Shown piece after piece: positions 10,059 through 19,420 of a stretch of DNA of 64,000 nt. A model generated the notes under the pieces. That model was not told the DNA's origin and ran no database searches. It saw nothing but the letters and a program-made list of their open reading frames with translations. Source of the DNA: Pseudomonas sp. JQ170C (GTDB lineage Bacteria > Pseudomonadota > Gammaproteobacteria > Pseudomonadales > Pseudomonadaceae); the NCBI RefSeq assembly GCF_035581345.1, contig NZ_CP141608.1, positions 5,672,501 through 5,736,500 of the forward strand, in the 5' to 3' direction. A program made the position numbers and the translations under genes. How positions within the stretch are numbered: the first letter of the stretch is position 1; each line of letters starts with the position of its first letter.

Positions 10059-11009
10059 CTACTTCTGGGTCCCGTCATCGTGCTGCAGATTGGCCTGGGT
10101 CAGGTTGCTGCCAGCCGCCACGCTGCGGGTCAGCCAGACGTTGCCGCCGATGGTCGAACCCTTGCCAATGGTGATACGTCCCAGAATAGTGGCGCCGGCA
10201 TAAATCACCACGTCGTCCTCGACGATCGGGTGGCGCGGATGGCCCTTCTGTAGCTGGCCATCTTCGTCTGCCGGGAAGCGCTTGGCGCCCAGGGTAACGG
10301 CCTGGTAGATACGCACCCGCTCACCGATGATCGCCGTCTCGCCGATCACTACACCGGTACCGTGGTCGATGAAGAAGCTCTGGCCGATCTGCGCACCCGG
10401 GTGGATGTCGATACCGGTGGCCGAATGCGCCAGTTCCGAACTGATCCGCGCCAGCAACGGCAGGCCTGCGCGGTACAGGTGGTGGGCCAGGCGGTGATGG
10501 ATGACCGCAAGGATTCCCGGGTAGCACAGCAACACTTCATCGACACTGCGCGCCGCCGGGTCGCCGTGGAAGGCTGCCAGCACATCGGTGTCGAGGATGC
10601 TGCGCAGGCCCGGCAATGCCGCAGCAAAGCCCTGGATGACGCTCAGGGCCTTGGCGTCGACATCCGCCATGTTGCACTTGCCGTGACGGGCCACATAGCG
10701 AAGCTCCAGGCGCGCCTGGGCGAGCAAGGCGGTCAGGGCCGAATCGAGGGTGTGCCCGACATAGAAATCTTCACTTTCCTCGCGCAAGTCCACCGGCCCC
10801 AGGCGCATCGGAAACAGCGCCCCGCACAGTTGCTCGAGGATGTGGCGCATGGCTTCACGCGAAGGCAGCTCACGGCCACCTTGCTCGCCACTGCTTCGAC
10901 CATTGCTGCTGCGCCATTTGTCCCGGGCGGTACGCAAGCCGGCGACGATGCCCTGCAATTGCCAATGCCCTGTTTGCGCGTTTTCGCTCACGGTTACGTC
11001 TCCTGCCAC
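10059..11009 (-). CDS. epsC: Serine O-acetyltransferase (EpsC/CysE type)
   Basis: Makes O-acetyl-L-serine from L-serine and acetyl-CoA, the first step of cysteine synthesis. The 316-residue protein has an alpha-helical N-terminal half and a C-terminal left-handed beta-helix of hexapeptide repeats with the SAT motifs GIDIHPGAQIGQSFFIDHGTGVVIGETAIIGERVRIYQ and VTLGAKRFP. The long N terminus marks the EpsC group rather than the shorter E. coli-type CysE. It lies divergent from dcyD in a cysteine-centred block. The housekeeping CysE is usually encoded elsewhere in Pseudomonas, so this may be a second enzyme for sulfur-limited growth. Confidence 0.92.
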   Translation of the reverse strand: MAGDVTVSENAQTGHWQLQGIVAGLRTARDKWRSSNGRSSGEQGGRELPSREAMRHILEQLCGALFPMRLGPVDLREESEDFYVGHTLDSALTALLAQARLELRYVARHGKCNMADVDAKALSVIQGFAAALPGLRSILDTDVLAAFHGDPAARSVDEVLLCYPGILAVIHHRLAHHLYRAGLPLLARISSELAHSATGIDIHPGAQIGQSFFIDHGTGVVIGETAIIGERVRIYQAVTLGAKRFPADEDGQLQKGHPRHPIVEDDVVIYAGATILGRITIGKGSTIGGNVWLTRSVAAGSNLTQANLQHDDGTQK

Positions 11010-11183
11010 GGCGGCGGTTGCTGGATTGGGAGGCCGCCTGATAGGCGGTCACTTTACGGCAAATCGCCAAGCGGGAAAAAATAACCCTTTATTCCAGATC
11101 GCGATAAAGCCGGCATAAGCCCTGGAGTTGCCCCTGGGCGTGGGGCTGCCTATAGTCGAATTTTCCCACGCAGATGTGTCGCC

Positions 11184-12182
11184 ATGATCGAACGACAGCT
11201 CGAACGCTTCAATCGTCTGGACCTGCTAGGCGCGCCCACCGCGCTGGAAAAGCTGGACCGCCTTTCGGCCTGGCTGGGCCGTGATATCTACATCAAGCGC
11301 GATGACTGCACCCCCCTGGCCCTGGGCGGCAACAAGCTGCGCAAGCTCGAATACCTGGCCGCCGACGCCTTGAGCAAGGGCGCCGACACCCTGGTGACTG
11401 CCGGTGCGATCCAGTCCAACCATGTGCGCCAGACTGCCGCCCTGGCCGCGCGCCTGGGCCTGGGCTGCGTGGCGCTGCTGGAAAACCCCATCGGCACCGA
11501 CTCGCTCAATTACCAGCACAATGGCAACCGCCTGCTGCTCGACCTGTTCGATGCCAAGGTCGAACGGGTCGACAACCTGGACAATGCCGACGATCAACTC
11601 CAGGCCCTTGCGGTGCGCCTGCACGCCAGCGGCCGCAAACCTTACATAGTGCCTATCGGTGGCTCCAACGCCCTGGGTGCGCTGGGCTATGTACGCGCGG
11701 GCCTCGAGCTGGCGAGCCAGATCGAACAGACCGGCAAACAGTTTGCCGGTGTGGTCCTGGCCTCCGGCAGCGCCGGCACCCACAGCGGCCTCGGCCTGGC
11801 CCTGGCTGAGGTCATGCCGCAACTGCCGGTGATTGGGGTGACCGTGTCGCGCAGCGATGAAGATCAGCGCCCCAAGGTCCAGGGCCTGGCCGAACGCACG
11901 GCCGAACTGCTCGGTGTGCAGTTGCCCGGCAGCTTCAACGTCGAACTCTGGGACGAGTATTTCGCCCCCCGCTACGGCGAGCCGAACGCCGGTACCCTGG
12001 CCGCCATTCGCCTGCTCGCAAGCCATGAAGGCCTGTTGCTGGACCCGGTGTACACCGGCAAGGCCATGGCCGGGTTGCTCGATGGCATCGCCCGCCAGCG
12101 TTTCGACGATGGCCCGCTGATTTTCCTACATACCGGTGGGGCCCCGGCATTATTCGCCTACCCTGAGGTCTGGAACAGCTGA
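11184..12182 (+). CDS. dcyD: D-cysteine desulfhydrase DcyD
   Basis: PLP enzyme that splits D-cysteine into pyruvate, sulfide and ammonia. The 332-residue protein has the ACC-deaminase/D-cysteine desulfhydrase fold, with the PLP-binding Lys51 in [11 protein letters not shown], the phosphate-binding [11 protein letters not shown] region and the [13 protein letters not shown] segment. Length matches E. coli DcyD (328). It precedes tcyJLN on the same strand (about 110-base gap), as dcyD accompanies the cystine transporter in E. coli, so the unit imports and degrades cystine/D-cysteine as a sulfur source. Confidence 0.94.
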   Translation: MIERQLERFNRLDLLGAPTALEKLDRLSAWLGRDIYIKRDDCTPLALGGNKLRKLEYLAADALSKGADTLVTAGAIQSNHVRQTAALAARLGLGCVALLENPIGTDSLNYQHNGNRLLLDLFDAKVERVDNLDNADDQLQALAVRLHASGRKPYIVPIGGSNALGALGYVRAGLELASQIEQTGKQFAGVVLASGSAGTHSGLGLALAEVMPQLPVIGVTVSRSDEDQRPKVQGLAERTAELLGVQLPGSFNVELWDEYFAPRYGEPNAGTLAAIRLLASHEGLLLDPVYTGKAMAGLLDGIARQRFDDGPLIFLHTGGAPALFAYPEVWNS

Positions 12183-12290
12183 GCGGCTTATCAGCAAATA
12201 ATATAAGAAAATAAATTTATATTATTTTTAAGCCTATATAGCTTCACCCTATTGTCGTCACCCACTACACAACAACATTGGGGCTTCGTC
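12183..12290 (+). promoter_or_regulatory. AT-rich spacer before tcyJ
   Basis: Positions 12193-12245 are almost pure A/T (aataatataagaaaataa) in GC-rich surroundings. The stretch resembles those before tauA, ssuE and the SfnB operon. A separate tcyJLN promoter with CysB-type control is inferred. Confidence 0.4.
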
Positions 12291-13079
12291 ATGACAGTAA
12301 TCGGTAAACAGCTTTTCAATGCAGGTGTTGCCTTGGTGCTGGGCGCCACCCTGCTCGGCCAGGCCATTGCCGGCGAGCAGTTGAAGACCATCAAGGACAA
12401 GGGTGTGATCAGCGTGGGCCTGGAAGGCACCTACCCACCCTTCAGCTTCGTCGATGCCGACGGCAAGCTGGCCGGCTTCGAGGTGGAGCTGTCCGAAGCC
12501 CTGGCCAAGGAACTGGGGGTCAAGGCCAAGCTGCAACCGACCAAATGGGACGGCATCCTCGCCGCCCTTGAATCCAAGCGCCTGGACGTGGTGGTCAACC
12601 AGGTGACCATCTCTGAAGAGCGCAAGAAAAAGTACGACTTCTCCGAGCCCTATACCGTTTCCGGTATTCAGGCGCTGACCCTGAAAAAGAACGAAGGCAC
12701 GATCAAATCTGCCGCCGATCTGGCCGGCAAGAAGGTCGGTGTGGGCCTGGGCACCAACTACGAACAGTGGGTGAAATCGGCGGTACCGGACGCGGTAGTG
12801 CGCACCTACGATGATGACCCAAGCAAGTTCCAGGACCTGCGCGTCGGCCGTATCGATGCCATCCTGATCGACCGCCTGGCCGCACTGGAATACGCGAAAA
12901 AAGCCCAGGACACCGCCGTGGCAGGTGACGCCTTCTCGCGCCTGGAGTCCGGCATTGCCCTGCGCAAGGGCGAGCCCGAACTGCTCGACGCCATCAACAA
13001 GGCGTTGGACAAACTGCGCGCCGACGGCACCCTGGCCAAGTTGTCCGAGAAATACTTTGGCGCCGACGTGACTAAATGA
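12291..13079 (+). CDS. tcyJ: Cystine ABC transporter substrate-binding protein TcyJ
   Basis: Periplasmic binding protein for L-cystine and related compounds. The 262-residue product has a signal peptide (residues 1-27, hydrophobic core VALVLGATLLGQAIA, cut before GEQLK) and the SBP_bac_3 fold: GVISVGLEGTYPPFSFVDADGKLAGFEVELSEALAKEL near residues 35-70. An in-frame ATG at 12252 would place non-signal sequence in front; 12291 is preferred although its ribosome-binding site is weak. Its stop overlaps the permease start (ATGA at 13076). Confidence 0.92.
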   Translation: MTVIGKQLFNAGVALVLGATLLGQAIAGEQLKTIKDKGVISVGLEGTYPPFSFVDADGKLAGFEVELSEALAKELGVKAKLQPTKWDGILAALESKRLDVVVNQVTISEERKKKYDFSEPYTVSGIQALTLKKNEGTIKSAADLAGKKVGVGLGTNYEQWVKSAVPDAVVRTYDDDPSKFQDLRVGRIDAILIDRLAALEYAKKAQDTAVAGDAFSRLESGIALRKGEPELLDAINKALDKLRADGTLAKLSEKYFGADVTK

Positions 13080-13744
13080 TCGAAGACAGCCTGCAGCTTG
13101 CCCTCGACAGCGTGCCCTTTCTGCTCAAGGGCGCGTACTACACCGTCATCCTCAGCCTGGGCGGAATGTTCTTCGGCCTGTTACTGGGCTTTGGCCTGGC
13201 GCTGATGCGCTTGTCGTCGTTCAAGCTGCTGAGCTGGACCGCACGGGTGTATGTGTCGTTCTTTCGCGGCACGCCGCTGCTGGTGCAGCTGTTCATGATC
13301 TACTACGGCCTGCCGCAGCTGGGGCTTGAGCTGGACCCGTTACCGGCAGCGCTGATCGGTTTCTCGCTGAACATGGCCGCCTACGCCTGTGAAATCCTGC
13401 GTGCCGCCATCGGCTCCATCGACCGTGGCCAGTGGGAGGCCGCCGCCAGTATCGGCATGACCCGTGGCCAGGCGATGCGCCGGGCGATCCTGCCCCAGGC
13501 AGCACGCACTGCTTTGCCGCCGCTTGGCAACAGCTTCATTTCGCTGGTCAAGGACACGGCCCTGGCCGCCACCATCCAGGTACCGGAGCTGTTCCGCCAG
13601 GCGCAACTCATCACCGCCCGCACCTTTGAAATCTTCACCATGTACCTTGCTGCCGCCCTGATCTACTGGGTGCTGGCCAGCGTTCTCGCCCACTTTCAGA
13701 ACCGCCTTGAAGCGCGGGTCAACCGACACGACCAGGAGTCCTGA
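13076..13744 (+). CDS. tcyL: Cystine ABC transporter permease TcyL
   Basis: Inner-membrane permease of the polar amino acid (HisM) family, 222 residues with about four or five membrane segments. The EAA loop is seen as QWEAAASIGMTRGQAMRRAILPQAARTALPPLGNSF (about residues 120-155), and the N-terminal YYTVILSLGGMFFGLLLG and FFRGTPLLVQLF segments are typical of E. coli YecS/TcyL. Overlaps tcyJ by four bases and is followed after three bases by tcyN. Confidence 0.94.
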   Translation: MIEDSLQLALDSVPFLLKGAYYTVILSLGGMFFGLLLGFGLALMRLSSFKLLSWTARVYVSFFRGTPLLVQLFMIYYGLPQLGLELDPLPAALIGFSLNMAAYACEILRAAIGSIDRGQWEAAASIGMTRGQAMRRAILPQAARTALPPLGNSFISLVKDTALAATIQVPELFRQAQLITARTFEIFTMYLAAALIYWVLASVLAHFQNRLEARVNRHDQES

Positions 13745-13747
13745 GGC

Positions 13748-14509
13748 ATGATCGTGGTAGACCGACTGAGCAAGCAGTTCAACGGCCAGACCGTGCTGAA
13801 CGACATCAGCCTGAAGGTAGAGGCCGGCGAAGTAATCGCCATCATCGGCCCCAGCGGCTCTGGCAAGACCACCTTCCTGCGCTGCCTGAACCTGCTGGAA
13901 ACGCCCAGCAGCGGCCGCATTCAGGTCGGCGATGTACAAATCGATGCCAACCGCCCGCTCAGCCAGCAGCAAGGACTGATCCGCAAGCTGCGCCAGCAGG
14001 TCGGCTTCGTGTTCCAGAACTTCAACCTGTTCCCTCACCGCACGGCGCTGGAGAACGTCATCGAAGGCCCGCTGGTGGTCAAGAAGACGCCCCACGAGCA
14101 GGCAGTGACCCTGGGCCGGAAACTGCTGGCCAAGGTGGGCCTTGCCGGCAAGGAAGACGCCTACCCCCGCAAGCTTTCGGGTGGCCAGCAACAACGCGTG
14201 GCCATTGCCAGGGCCCTGGCCATGGAGCCCGAGGTCATCCTGTTCGACGAGCCCACCTCGGCACTGGACCCCGAGCTGGTCGGTGAAGTGCTGGCCACCA
14301 TCCGCGGCCTTGCCGAAGAAAACCGCACCATGATCATCGTCACCCACGAAATGAGCTTCGCCCGCGATGTCGCCAACCGGGTGATCTTTTTCGACAAGGG
14401 CGTGATCGTCGAACAGGGTGACGCCAAGTCGCTGTTCGCCCACCCCCGTGAAGAGCGCACCCGTCAGTTCCTCGGCAAGTTCCTCGGCACCCAGAACACC
14501 GGGTACTGA
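13748..14509 (+). CDS. tcyN: Cystine ABC transporter ATPase TcyN
   Basis: ATPase subunit for the TcyJL importer, 253 residues. Walker A GPSGSGKT (34-41), Q-loop QNFNLFPH, signature LSGGQQQR, Walker B VILFDEPTSALDPELVGEVL and the switch His in VTHEMSFA are all present, as in polar amino acid importers (E. coli YecC). Last gene of the dcyD/tcyJLN block; a weak GC-rich hairpin lies at 14534-14560. Confidence 0.95.
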   Translation: MIVVDRLSKQFNGQTVLNDISLKVEAGEVIAIIGPSGSGKTTFLRCLNLLETPSSGRIQVGDVQIDANRPLSQQQGLIRKLRQQVGFVFQNFNLFPHRTALENVIEGPLVVKKTPHEQAVTLGRKLLAKVGLAGKEDAYPRKLSGGQQQRVAIARALAMEPEVILFDEPTSALDPELVGEVLATIRGLAEENRTMIIVTHEMSFARDVANRVIFFDKGVIVEQGDAKSLFAHPREERTRQFLGKFLGTQNTGY

Positions 14510-14533
14510 TCCCTCCCCTTCCCCCTCGTTGTG

Positions 14534-14560
14534 ACCGCCCGCCGCTCTGGCCCGGGCGGT
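14534..14560 (+). terminator. Possible terminator after tcyN
   Basis: accgcccg and cgggcggt form 8-bp arms about 25 bases after the tcyN stop. There is no clear T run directly after, so termination is uncertain. Confidence 0.4.
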
Positions 14561-14565
14561 AGCAA

Positions 14566-14698
14566 CACTTCTATGTATATTCCTATAAGTTAGTTTATTT
14601 AATTTTTATACACGATTAGGGTATATGCACCGGACCACCGGACCAGCGCATTTTTCGTCGGCGCCCTCGCGTCGACCTTCTCAATACGTGAGGTAGGT
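14566..14698 (+). promoter_or_regulatory. Upstream region of the SfnB/MetQNI operon
   Basis: The first part (14570-14625, tatattcctataagttagt and on) is AT-rich like the stretches before tauA, tcyJ and ssuE. I looked for a sigma-54 GG-N10-GC element, expected if SfnR controlled it, and found no convincing one. Promoter inferred from position. Confidence 0.35.
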
Positions 14699-14767
14699 AT
14701 GGTCAGGAACACAATCACCCCAGTGCGTAACGCCAGGGCATTGAGTGCAGCCAAGGAGCAGTACTGA
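14699..14767 (+). CDS. Possible 22-residue leader peptide before the SfnB operon
   Basis: A short frame MVRNTITPVRNARALSAAKEQY starts at an ATG with GAGGTAGGT just upstream, and its TGA overlaps the ATG of the next gene (TGATG at 14765-14769). That layout would couple translation of the SfnB gene to the leader. I know no family for it; there is no cysteine or methionine run that would suggest classic attenuation. It may be chance, but the ribosome-binding site and exact stop/start overlap are suggestive. Confidence 0.4.
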   Translation: MVRNTITPVRNARALSAAKEQY

Positions 14768-16008
14768 TGTCCAGTCTGGCAAACACACAAGTCCACAGTG
14801 ATCTGGACAGCGCACCCTTGCTGTTGCCAGCCAACGTGCTGAGCAATGACGCCCAGGCCCTGCAGGCCGCCCATGAGCTGGCCGAAACCGCCCGCAGCCA
14901 GGCTGCCCGCCGCGACCAGCAACGCAAGCTGCCCTGGGCAGAAATCGAGCAGTTCACCCGCAGTGGCCTGGGCAGTATCTCCATTCCCCGTAGCCACGGC
15001 GGAGCACAGGTTTCGTTCGTCACCCTTGCCGAGGTGTTCCGCATCATCAGCGCCGCCGACCCGGCGCTGGGGCAGATTCCACAAAACCAGTTCGGCATTC
15101 TGCAACTGCTCAAAGGCGCCGCCAGCGAACGGCAGAAAGACCTGCTGTTCAAGTCGGTGCTCGACGGCTGGCGCATCGGTAACGCCGGCCCCGAGCGCGG
15201 CAGCAAGAACACCCTGGAACTCAAGGCGCGGATCACCCGCAAAGGCGATCACTCGGTGATCGACGGGCAAAAGTTCTATTCCACCGGCGCCCTGTTCGCC
15301 CACTGGGTAGCGGTCAAGGCACTCAACGACGAAGGCCGTCCGGTGATGGCCTTCGTTCGCCGCGGCACCCCGGGGCTGCGCATCGTCGATGACTGGTCCG
15401 GTTTCGGCCAGCGCACCACCGCCAGCGGCACCGTGCTGCTGGATCAGGTGCAGGTCGACAATGACCTGATCGTGGACATCTGGCGCCAGAGCGAGGTGCC
15501 GAACATCCAGGGTGCCGTCTCGCAACTGATCCAGGCCGCCATCGACGCCGGCATTGCCGAAGCGGCCGTGGCCGATGCCATTGCTTTTGTCCGCGAGCGG
15601 GCCCGGCCCTGGATCGACGCCAAGGTCGAGCGCGCCAGCGACGATCTCTACGTGATCGCCGACATCGGTCGCCTGCAGCTTGAACTGCACGCCGCCCAGG
15701 CCCTGTTGAACAAGGCGGCACGGACCCTCGATGAAGTCGACGCAGGCCCGGTGGACGCCGCCTCCGCCGCCCGTGCCTCGATTGCCGTGGCCGAGGCCAA
15801 GGTGCTGACCACCGAGATCGCCCTGCAGGCCAGCGAGAAGCTGTTCGAGCTGGCCGGCAGTCGCGCCACCCTCGCCGAGTTCAACCTCGACCGGCACTGG
15901 CGCAACGCCCGCGTTCACACCCTCCACGACCCGGTGCGCTGGAAATACCACGCCGTCGGCGCCTATCACCTCAACGGTACCTTGCCTGCCCGGCACGCCT
16001 GGATCTGA
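14767..16008 (+). CDS. SfnB-family sulfur acquisition oxidoreductase (DszC-like), copy 1
   Basis: A flavin-dependent oxidoreductase of the acyl-CoA dehydrogenase fold, related to DszC/SfnB, which act on organosulfur compounds with reduced flavin. The 413-residue protein has the N-terminal helical domain, the mid beta-domain (GQKFYSTGALFAHWVAV, DDWSGFGQRTTASGTVLLD) and the C-terminal helical domain ending in RHWRNARVHTLHDPVRWKYH, the DszC-type signature. Its ATG overlaps the stop of a possible leader peptide. The second copy starts 21 bases after its stop. Substrate is unknown; involvement in sulfur scavenging follows from family and neighbours. Confidence 0.88.
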   Translation: MSSLANTQVHSDLDSAPLLLPANVLSNDAQALQAAHELAETARSQAARRDQQRKLPWAEIEQFTRSGLGSISIPRSHGGAQVSFVTLAEVFRIISAADPALGQIPQNQFGILQLLKGAASERQKDLLFKSVLDGWRIGNAGPERGSKNTLELKARITRKGDHSVIDGQKFYSTGALFAHWVAVKALNDEGRPVMAFVRRGTPGLRIVDDWSGFGQRTTASGTVLLDQVQVDNDLIVDIWRQSEVPNIQGAVSQLIQAAIDAGIAEAAVADAIAFVRERARPWIDAKVERASDDLYVIADIGRLQLELHAAQALLNKAARTLDEVDAGPVDAASAARASIAVAEAKVLTTEIALQASEKLFELAGSRATLAEFNLDRHWRNARVHTLHDPVRWKYHAVGAYHLNGTLPARHAWI

Positions 16009-16029
16009 CCAGACCACTGGAGCCCTGTT

Positions 16030-17235
16030 ATGAGCCTTCTCCCCCAACCGCACGAAAACGTCGCGGTGATCCACACTGACGCCCAGGCGTTGGAAATTGC
16101 CGAACACCTGGCCGGCGAACTGCGCCGCGACAGCATCCTGCGCGACCGCGAACGGCGCTTGCCGCACCCTGAACTGGCCCTGTTTTCCCGCTCCGGCCTG
16201 TGGGCTATCAGCGTTCCCAAGGCCTTTGGCGGCGCCGGTGTCTCCAACGTCACCCTGGCCAAGGTGATCGCCCGTATCGCCCAGGCCGATGCCTCGCTGG
16301 GGCAGATCCCGCAGAACCATTTCTATGCCCTGGAAGTGCTGCGGGTGAACGGCAGCACCGCGCAACAGCAGCGCCTGTATGCCGAGGTACTGGCGGGCAA
16401 ACGCTTTGGCAATGCCCTGGCCGAACTGGGCACCAAGACAGCCCACGACCGCACCACCGCCCTGAGCCGTGACGGCGACGCCTACCGCATCAACGGGCGC
16501 AAGTTCTACGCCACGGGCGCGCTCTACGCCCAGCGCATCCCCACCTCGGTGGTCGACGAGCACGGCGTGCAACAGCTGGTGTTCGTGCCGGCCGACAGTG
16601 CCGGGCTCAAGGTCATCGACGACTGGAGCGGCTTCGGCCAGCGCACCACCGGCAGCGGTTCGGTGGTGTTCGACAATGTCCGGGTGGCCGCCGACGATGT
16701 GGTGCCCTTCCAGAGTGCCTTCGAGCGTCCGACCCCGGTGGGCCCGCTGGCGCAGATCCTTCATGCGGCCATCGACACGGGTATCGCCCGCGCCGCCTAC
16801 GAGGATGCCCTGCAGTTCGTGCGCACCCGTACCCGGCCCTGGATCGACTCCGGCATCGACAAGGCCAGCGAAGACCCGCTGACGCTGAAGTCGTTCGGTC
16901 ACCTGGCGATCCGCCTGCACGCTGCCGAGGCATTGCTCGAACGCGCCGGCGAATTCCTCGACCGGGCCCAGGCCGAACCCAACGCCAGCACCGTGGCCGC
17001 CGCCTCCATCGCCGTGGCCGAAGCCCGGGCAATCAGCACCGACATTTCCCTGGCCGCCGGCAGCACCCTGTTCGAGCTTGCCGGCAGCCAGGCCACCCTC
17101 GCCGAGCACGGCCTGGACCGTCACTGGCGCAACGCCCGGGTGCATACCCTGCACGACCCGGTGCGCTGGAAGTACCACGCCATCGGCAACTACTACCTCA
17201 ACGATGAAAACCCACCGCTGCGGGGGACCATCTGA
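16030..17235 (+). CDS. SfnB-family sulfur acquisition oxidoreductase (DszC-like), copy 2
   Basis: Tandem paralogue of the preceding gene, 401 residues, with the same three-domain acyl-CoA dehydrogenase layout: NGRKFYATGALYAQRIP, DDWSGFGQRTTGSGSVVFD and the near-identical C-terminal DRHWRNARVHTLHDPVRW segment. Conserved sites match copy 1 but the rest differs widely, which suggests different substrates or a hetero-oligomer. The stop codon TGA shares its last base with the ATG of the following monooxygenase (TGATG at 17233-17237). Confidence 0.88.
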   Translation: MSLLPQPHENVAVIHTDAQALEIAEHLAGELRRDSILRDRERRLPHPELALFSRSGLWAISVPKAFGGAGVSNVTLAKVIARIAQADASLGQIPQNHFYALEVLRVNGSTAQQQRLYAEVLAGKRFGNALAELGTKTAHDRTTALSRDGDAYRINGRKFYATGALYAQRIPTSVVDEHGVQQLVFVPADSAGLKVIDDWSGFGQRTTGSGSVVFDNVRVAADDVVPFQSAFERPTPVGPLAQILHAAIDTGIARAAYEDALQFVRTRTRPWIDSGIDKASEDPLTLKSFGHLAIRLHAAEALLERAGEFLDRAQAEPNASTVAAASIAVAEARAISTDISLAAGSTLFELAGSQATLAEHGLDRHWRNARVHTLHDPVRWKYHAIGNYYLNDENPPLRGTI

Positions 17236-18620
17236 TGGCGAAGAAAAAGATCCTGCTCAATGCCTTCAACATGAACTGCATCGGGCACATCAACCATGGC
17301 CTGTGGACCCATCCACGGGACACCTCGACCCAGTACAAGACCCTCGAATACTGGACCGAGCTTGCCCAGTTGCTTGAACGCGGCCTGTTCGACGGGCTGT
17401 TCATCGCCGACATCGTCGGGGTCTACGACGTTTACCAGAACGGGGTGGAGGTGCCGCTCAAGGAGTCGATCCAGCTGCCGGTCAACGACCCGCTGCTGCT
17501 GGTCTCGGCCATGGCCGCCGTGACCCGGCACCTGGGCTTCGGCCTGACCGCCAACCTGACCTACGAGGCGCCCTACCTGTTCGCCCGCAAGCTCTCGACC
17601 CTCGACCACCTGAGCCGCGGCCGGGTGGGCTGGAACATCGTCACCGGCTACCTGGACAGCGCCGCCCGCGCCATGGGCCTGGAGCAACAGGCCGAACACG
17701 ACCGCCGCTACGACCAGGCCGATGAGTACATGCAGGTGCTGTACAAACTGCTCGAAGGCAGCTGGGAAGACGGCGCCGTGGTCAACGACCGGCCGCAACG
17801 GGTCTACGCCCGGCCCGACAAAGTGCACAAGGTGCAGCACCAGGGCGAGTTCTACCGTGTCGAGGGTTATCACCTGTGCGAGCCGTCGCCACAACGCACC
17901 CCGGTGCTGTTCCAGGCCGGCAGCTCCGAGCGCGGCCTGGGCTTTGCCGGCAACCATGCCGAGTGCGTGTTCATCAGCGGCCAGACCAAGGAAGCGACCC
18001 GCGCCCAGGTCGACAAGGTGCGTGCTGCCGCCGTGGCGGCCGGGCGTGATCCGCACGCGATCAAGGTGTTCATGGGTCTGACCGTGATCGTCGCCCGCAC
18101 CGAGGAGCAAGCCTGGGCCAAGCATGCCGAGTACCTGCGCTACGCCAGCCCCGAGGCCGGTGTCGCGCACTTTTCCAGCTCCACCGGCATCGACTTTTCC
18201 GCCTATGAGCTGGACGAGCCGATCCAGTACGTCAAAAGCAACGCGATCCAGTCGGCGACCAAAGCGCTGCAGAACAACGACTGGACCCGCCGCAAGCTGC
18301 TCGACCAGCACGCCCTGGGCGGACGCTACATCACCCTGGTGGGCTCGCCGACTCAGGTGGCCGACGCACTGGAAAGCTGGATCGCCGAAACCGGCCTGGA
18401 CGGCTTCAACCTGACCCGCACGGTCACCCCGGAGAGCTACGTCGACTTCATCGACCTGGTGATCCCCGAACTGCAACGTCGCGGCGCCTACAAGACTGCG
18501 TACGAACCCGGCAGCCTGCGCGAAAAACTCTTCGCCAGCCAACAGCCCCACCTGCCCGCCGACCATCCCGGTGCCAGCTACCGCCACACCACCCCGACCG
18601 GAGCGCCACAGCATGCTTAA
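17235..18620 (+). CDS. FMNH2-dependent monooxygenase, NtaA/SnaA/DszA family
   Basis: Bacterial luciferase-like (LLM class) TIM-barrel monooxygenase that uses reduced FMN and oxygen, a fold used by DszA, DmoA, NtaA and SfnG-type enzymes for C-S or C-N cleavage. The 461-residue length fits the NtaA/DszA subfamily. Typical segments are NMNCIGHINHGLWTHP at the N terminus, LSTLDHLSRGRVGWNIVTGY near residues 120-140 and FQAGSSERGLGFAGNHAECVFI. It overlaps both neighbours, so it is co-translated with the SfnB copies and MetQ-like binder. The reduced flavin could come from SsuE or another reductase, as none is encoded in this operon. Confidence 0.9.
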   Translation: MAKKKILLNAFNMNCIGHINHGLWTHPRDTSTQYKTLEYWTELAQLLERGLFDGLFIADIVGVYDVYQNGVEVPLKESIQLPVNDPLLLVSAMAAVTRHLGFGLTANLTYEAPYLFARKLSTLDHLSRGRVGWNIVTGYLDSAARAMGLEQQAEHDRRYDQADEYMQVLYKLLEGSWEDGAVVNDRPQRVYARPDKVHKVQHQGEFYRVEGYHLCEPSPQRTPVLFQAGSSERGLGFAGNHAECVFISGQTKEATRAQVDKVRAAAVAAGRDPHAIKVFMGLTVIVARTEEQAWAKHAEYLRYASPEAGVAHFSSSTGIDFSAYELDEPIQYVKSNAIQSATKALQNNDWTRRKLLDQHALGGRYITLVGSPTQVADALESWIAETGLDGFNLTRTVTPESYVDFIDLVIPELQRRGAYKTAYEPGSLREKLFASQQPHLPADHPGASYRHTTPTGAPQHA

Positions 18621-19419
18621 GACCTTCCTTGCCCGCCCCGTCGCGGCACTGGCCCTGACCCTTGGCCTGTTCAGCACCGCGCAGGCCGCCGATGCACCCT
18701 TGAAAGTCGGCACCACGGCCGCCTTCTCCATCCCGCTGGAAGCCGCCGTCGATGAGGCGAAAAAGCAGGGGCTGAAAGTGGAGCTGATCGAGTTCAGCGA
18801 CTGGATCGCGCCGAACGTCAGCCTGGCCAGTGGCGACATCGACGTGAACTACTTCCAGCACATCCCCTTCCTGGAAAACGCCAAGGCCGCCGCCGGTTTT
18901 GACCTGGTGCCCTACGCGCCCGGGATCATCAACAATGTCGGCCTCTACTCGAAAAAGTACCCAAGCTTCGACGCGTTGCCCCAGGGTGCCAGCGTGGCCA
19001 TCGCCAACGACCCGATCAACAGCGGCCGCGGCCTGCAGCTGCTGGCCAAGGCTGGCTTGATCACCCTCAAGCCGGGCGTCGGCTACAAGGCCACCGAAGA
19101 AGACATCATCGCCAACCCCAAGCAGTTGAAGATCCTCCAGGTTGAAGCGGTGCAACTGGTGCGCGCCTACGACGATGCCGATCTGGTCCAGGGTTACCCG
19201 GCCTACATCCGCCTGGCCAAGACCTTCGATGCCACGTCTGCGCTGCTGTTCGACGGCCTGGACCACAAGGAATACGTGATCCAGTTCGTGATCCGCCCGC
19301 AAACCAAGAATGATCCGCGCCTGGCCAAGTTCATCGACATCTACCAGCACTCGCCGGCAGTGCGCGCTGCGCTGGAAAAGGCCCACGGCAAGCTCTACCA
19401 ACCCGGCTGGGAGAGCTGA
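18613..19419 (+). CDS. metQ: MetQ/NlpA-family substrate-binding protein
   Basis: Binding protein for the adjacent MetNI importer, 268 residues. The mature part shows the NlpA/MetQ fold: [50 protein letters not shown] and [22 protein letters not shown]. The signal peptide ends in AQA before AD with no lipobox Cys, so it appears to be soluble in the periplasm, unlike the usual lipoprotein MetQ. Starts within the end of the monooxygenase gene (8-base overlap). Ligand may be methionine, or the organosulfur compound used by this operon. Confidence 0.9.
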   Translation: MLKTFLARPVAALALTLGLFSTAQAADAPLKVGTTAAFSIPLEAAVDEAKKQGLKVELIEFSDWIAPNVSLASGDIDVNYFQHIPFLENAKAAAGFDLVPYAPGIINNVGLYSKKYPSFDALPQGASVAIANDPINSGRGLQLLAKAGLITLKPGVGYKATEEDIIANPKQLKILQVEAVQLVRAYDDADLVQGYPAYIRLAKTFDATSALLFDGLDHKEYVIQFVIRPQTKNDPRLAKFIDIYQHSPAVRAALEKAHGKLYQPGWES

Positions 19420-19420
19420 G

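Noticed and set aside
14510..14766. SfnR/sigma-54 promoter before the SfnB operon
   Set aside because: Scanned for GG-N10-GC with flanking consensus and found no convincing match.
14599..17178. An 859-codon open frame on the minus strand
   Set aside because: It is antisense to the two SfnB genes, both of which show full family motifs. Long antisense frames are common in GC-rich DNA, and the translation has no recognisable domain.
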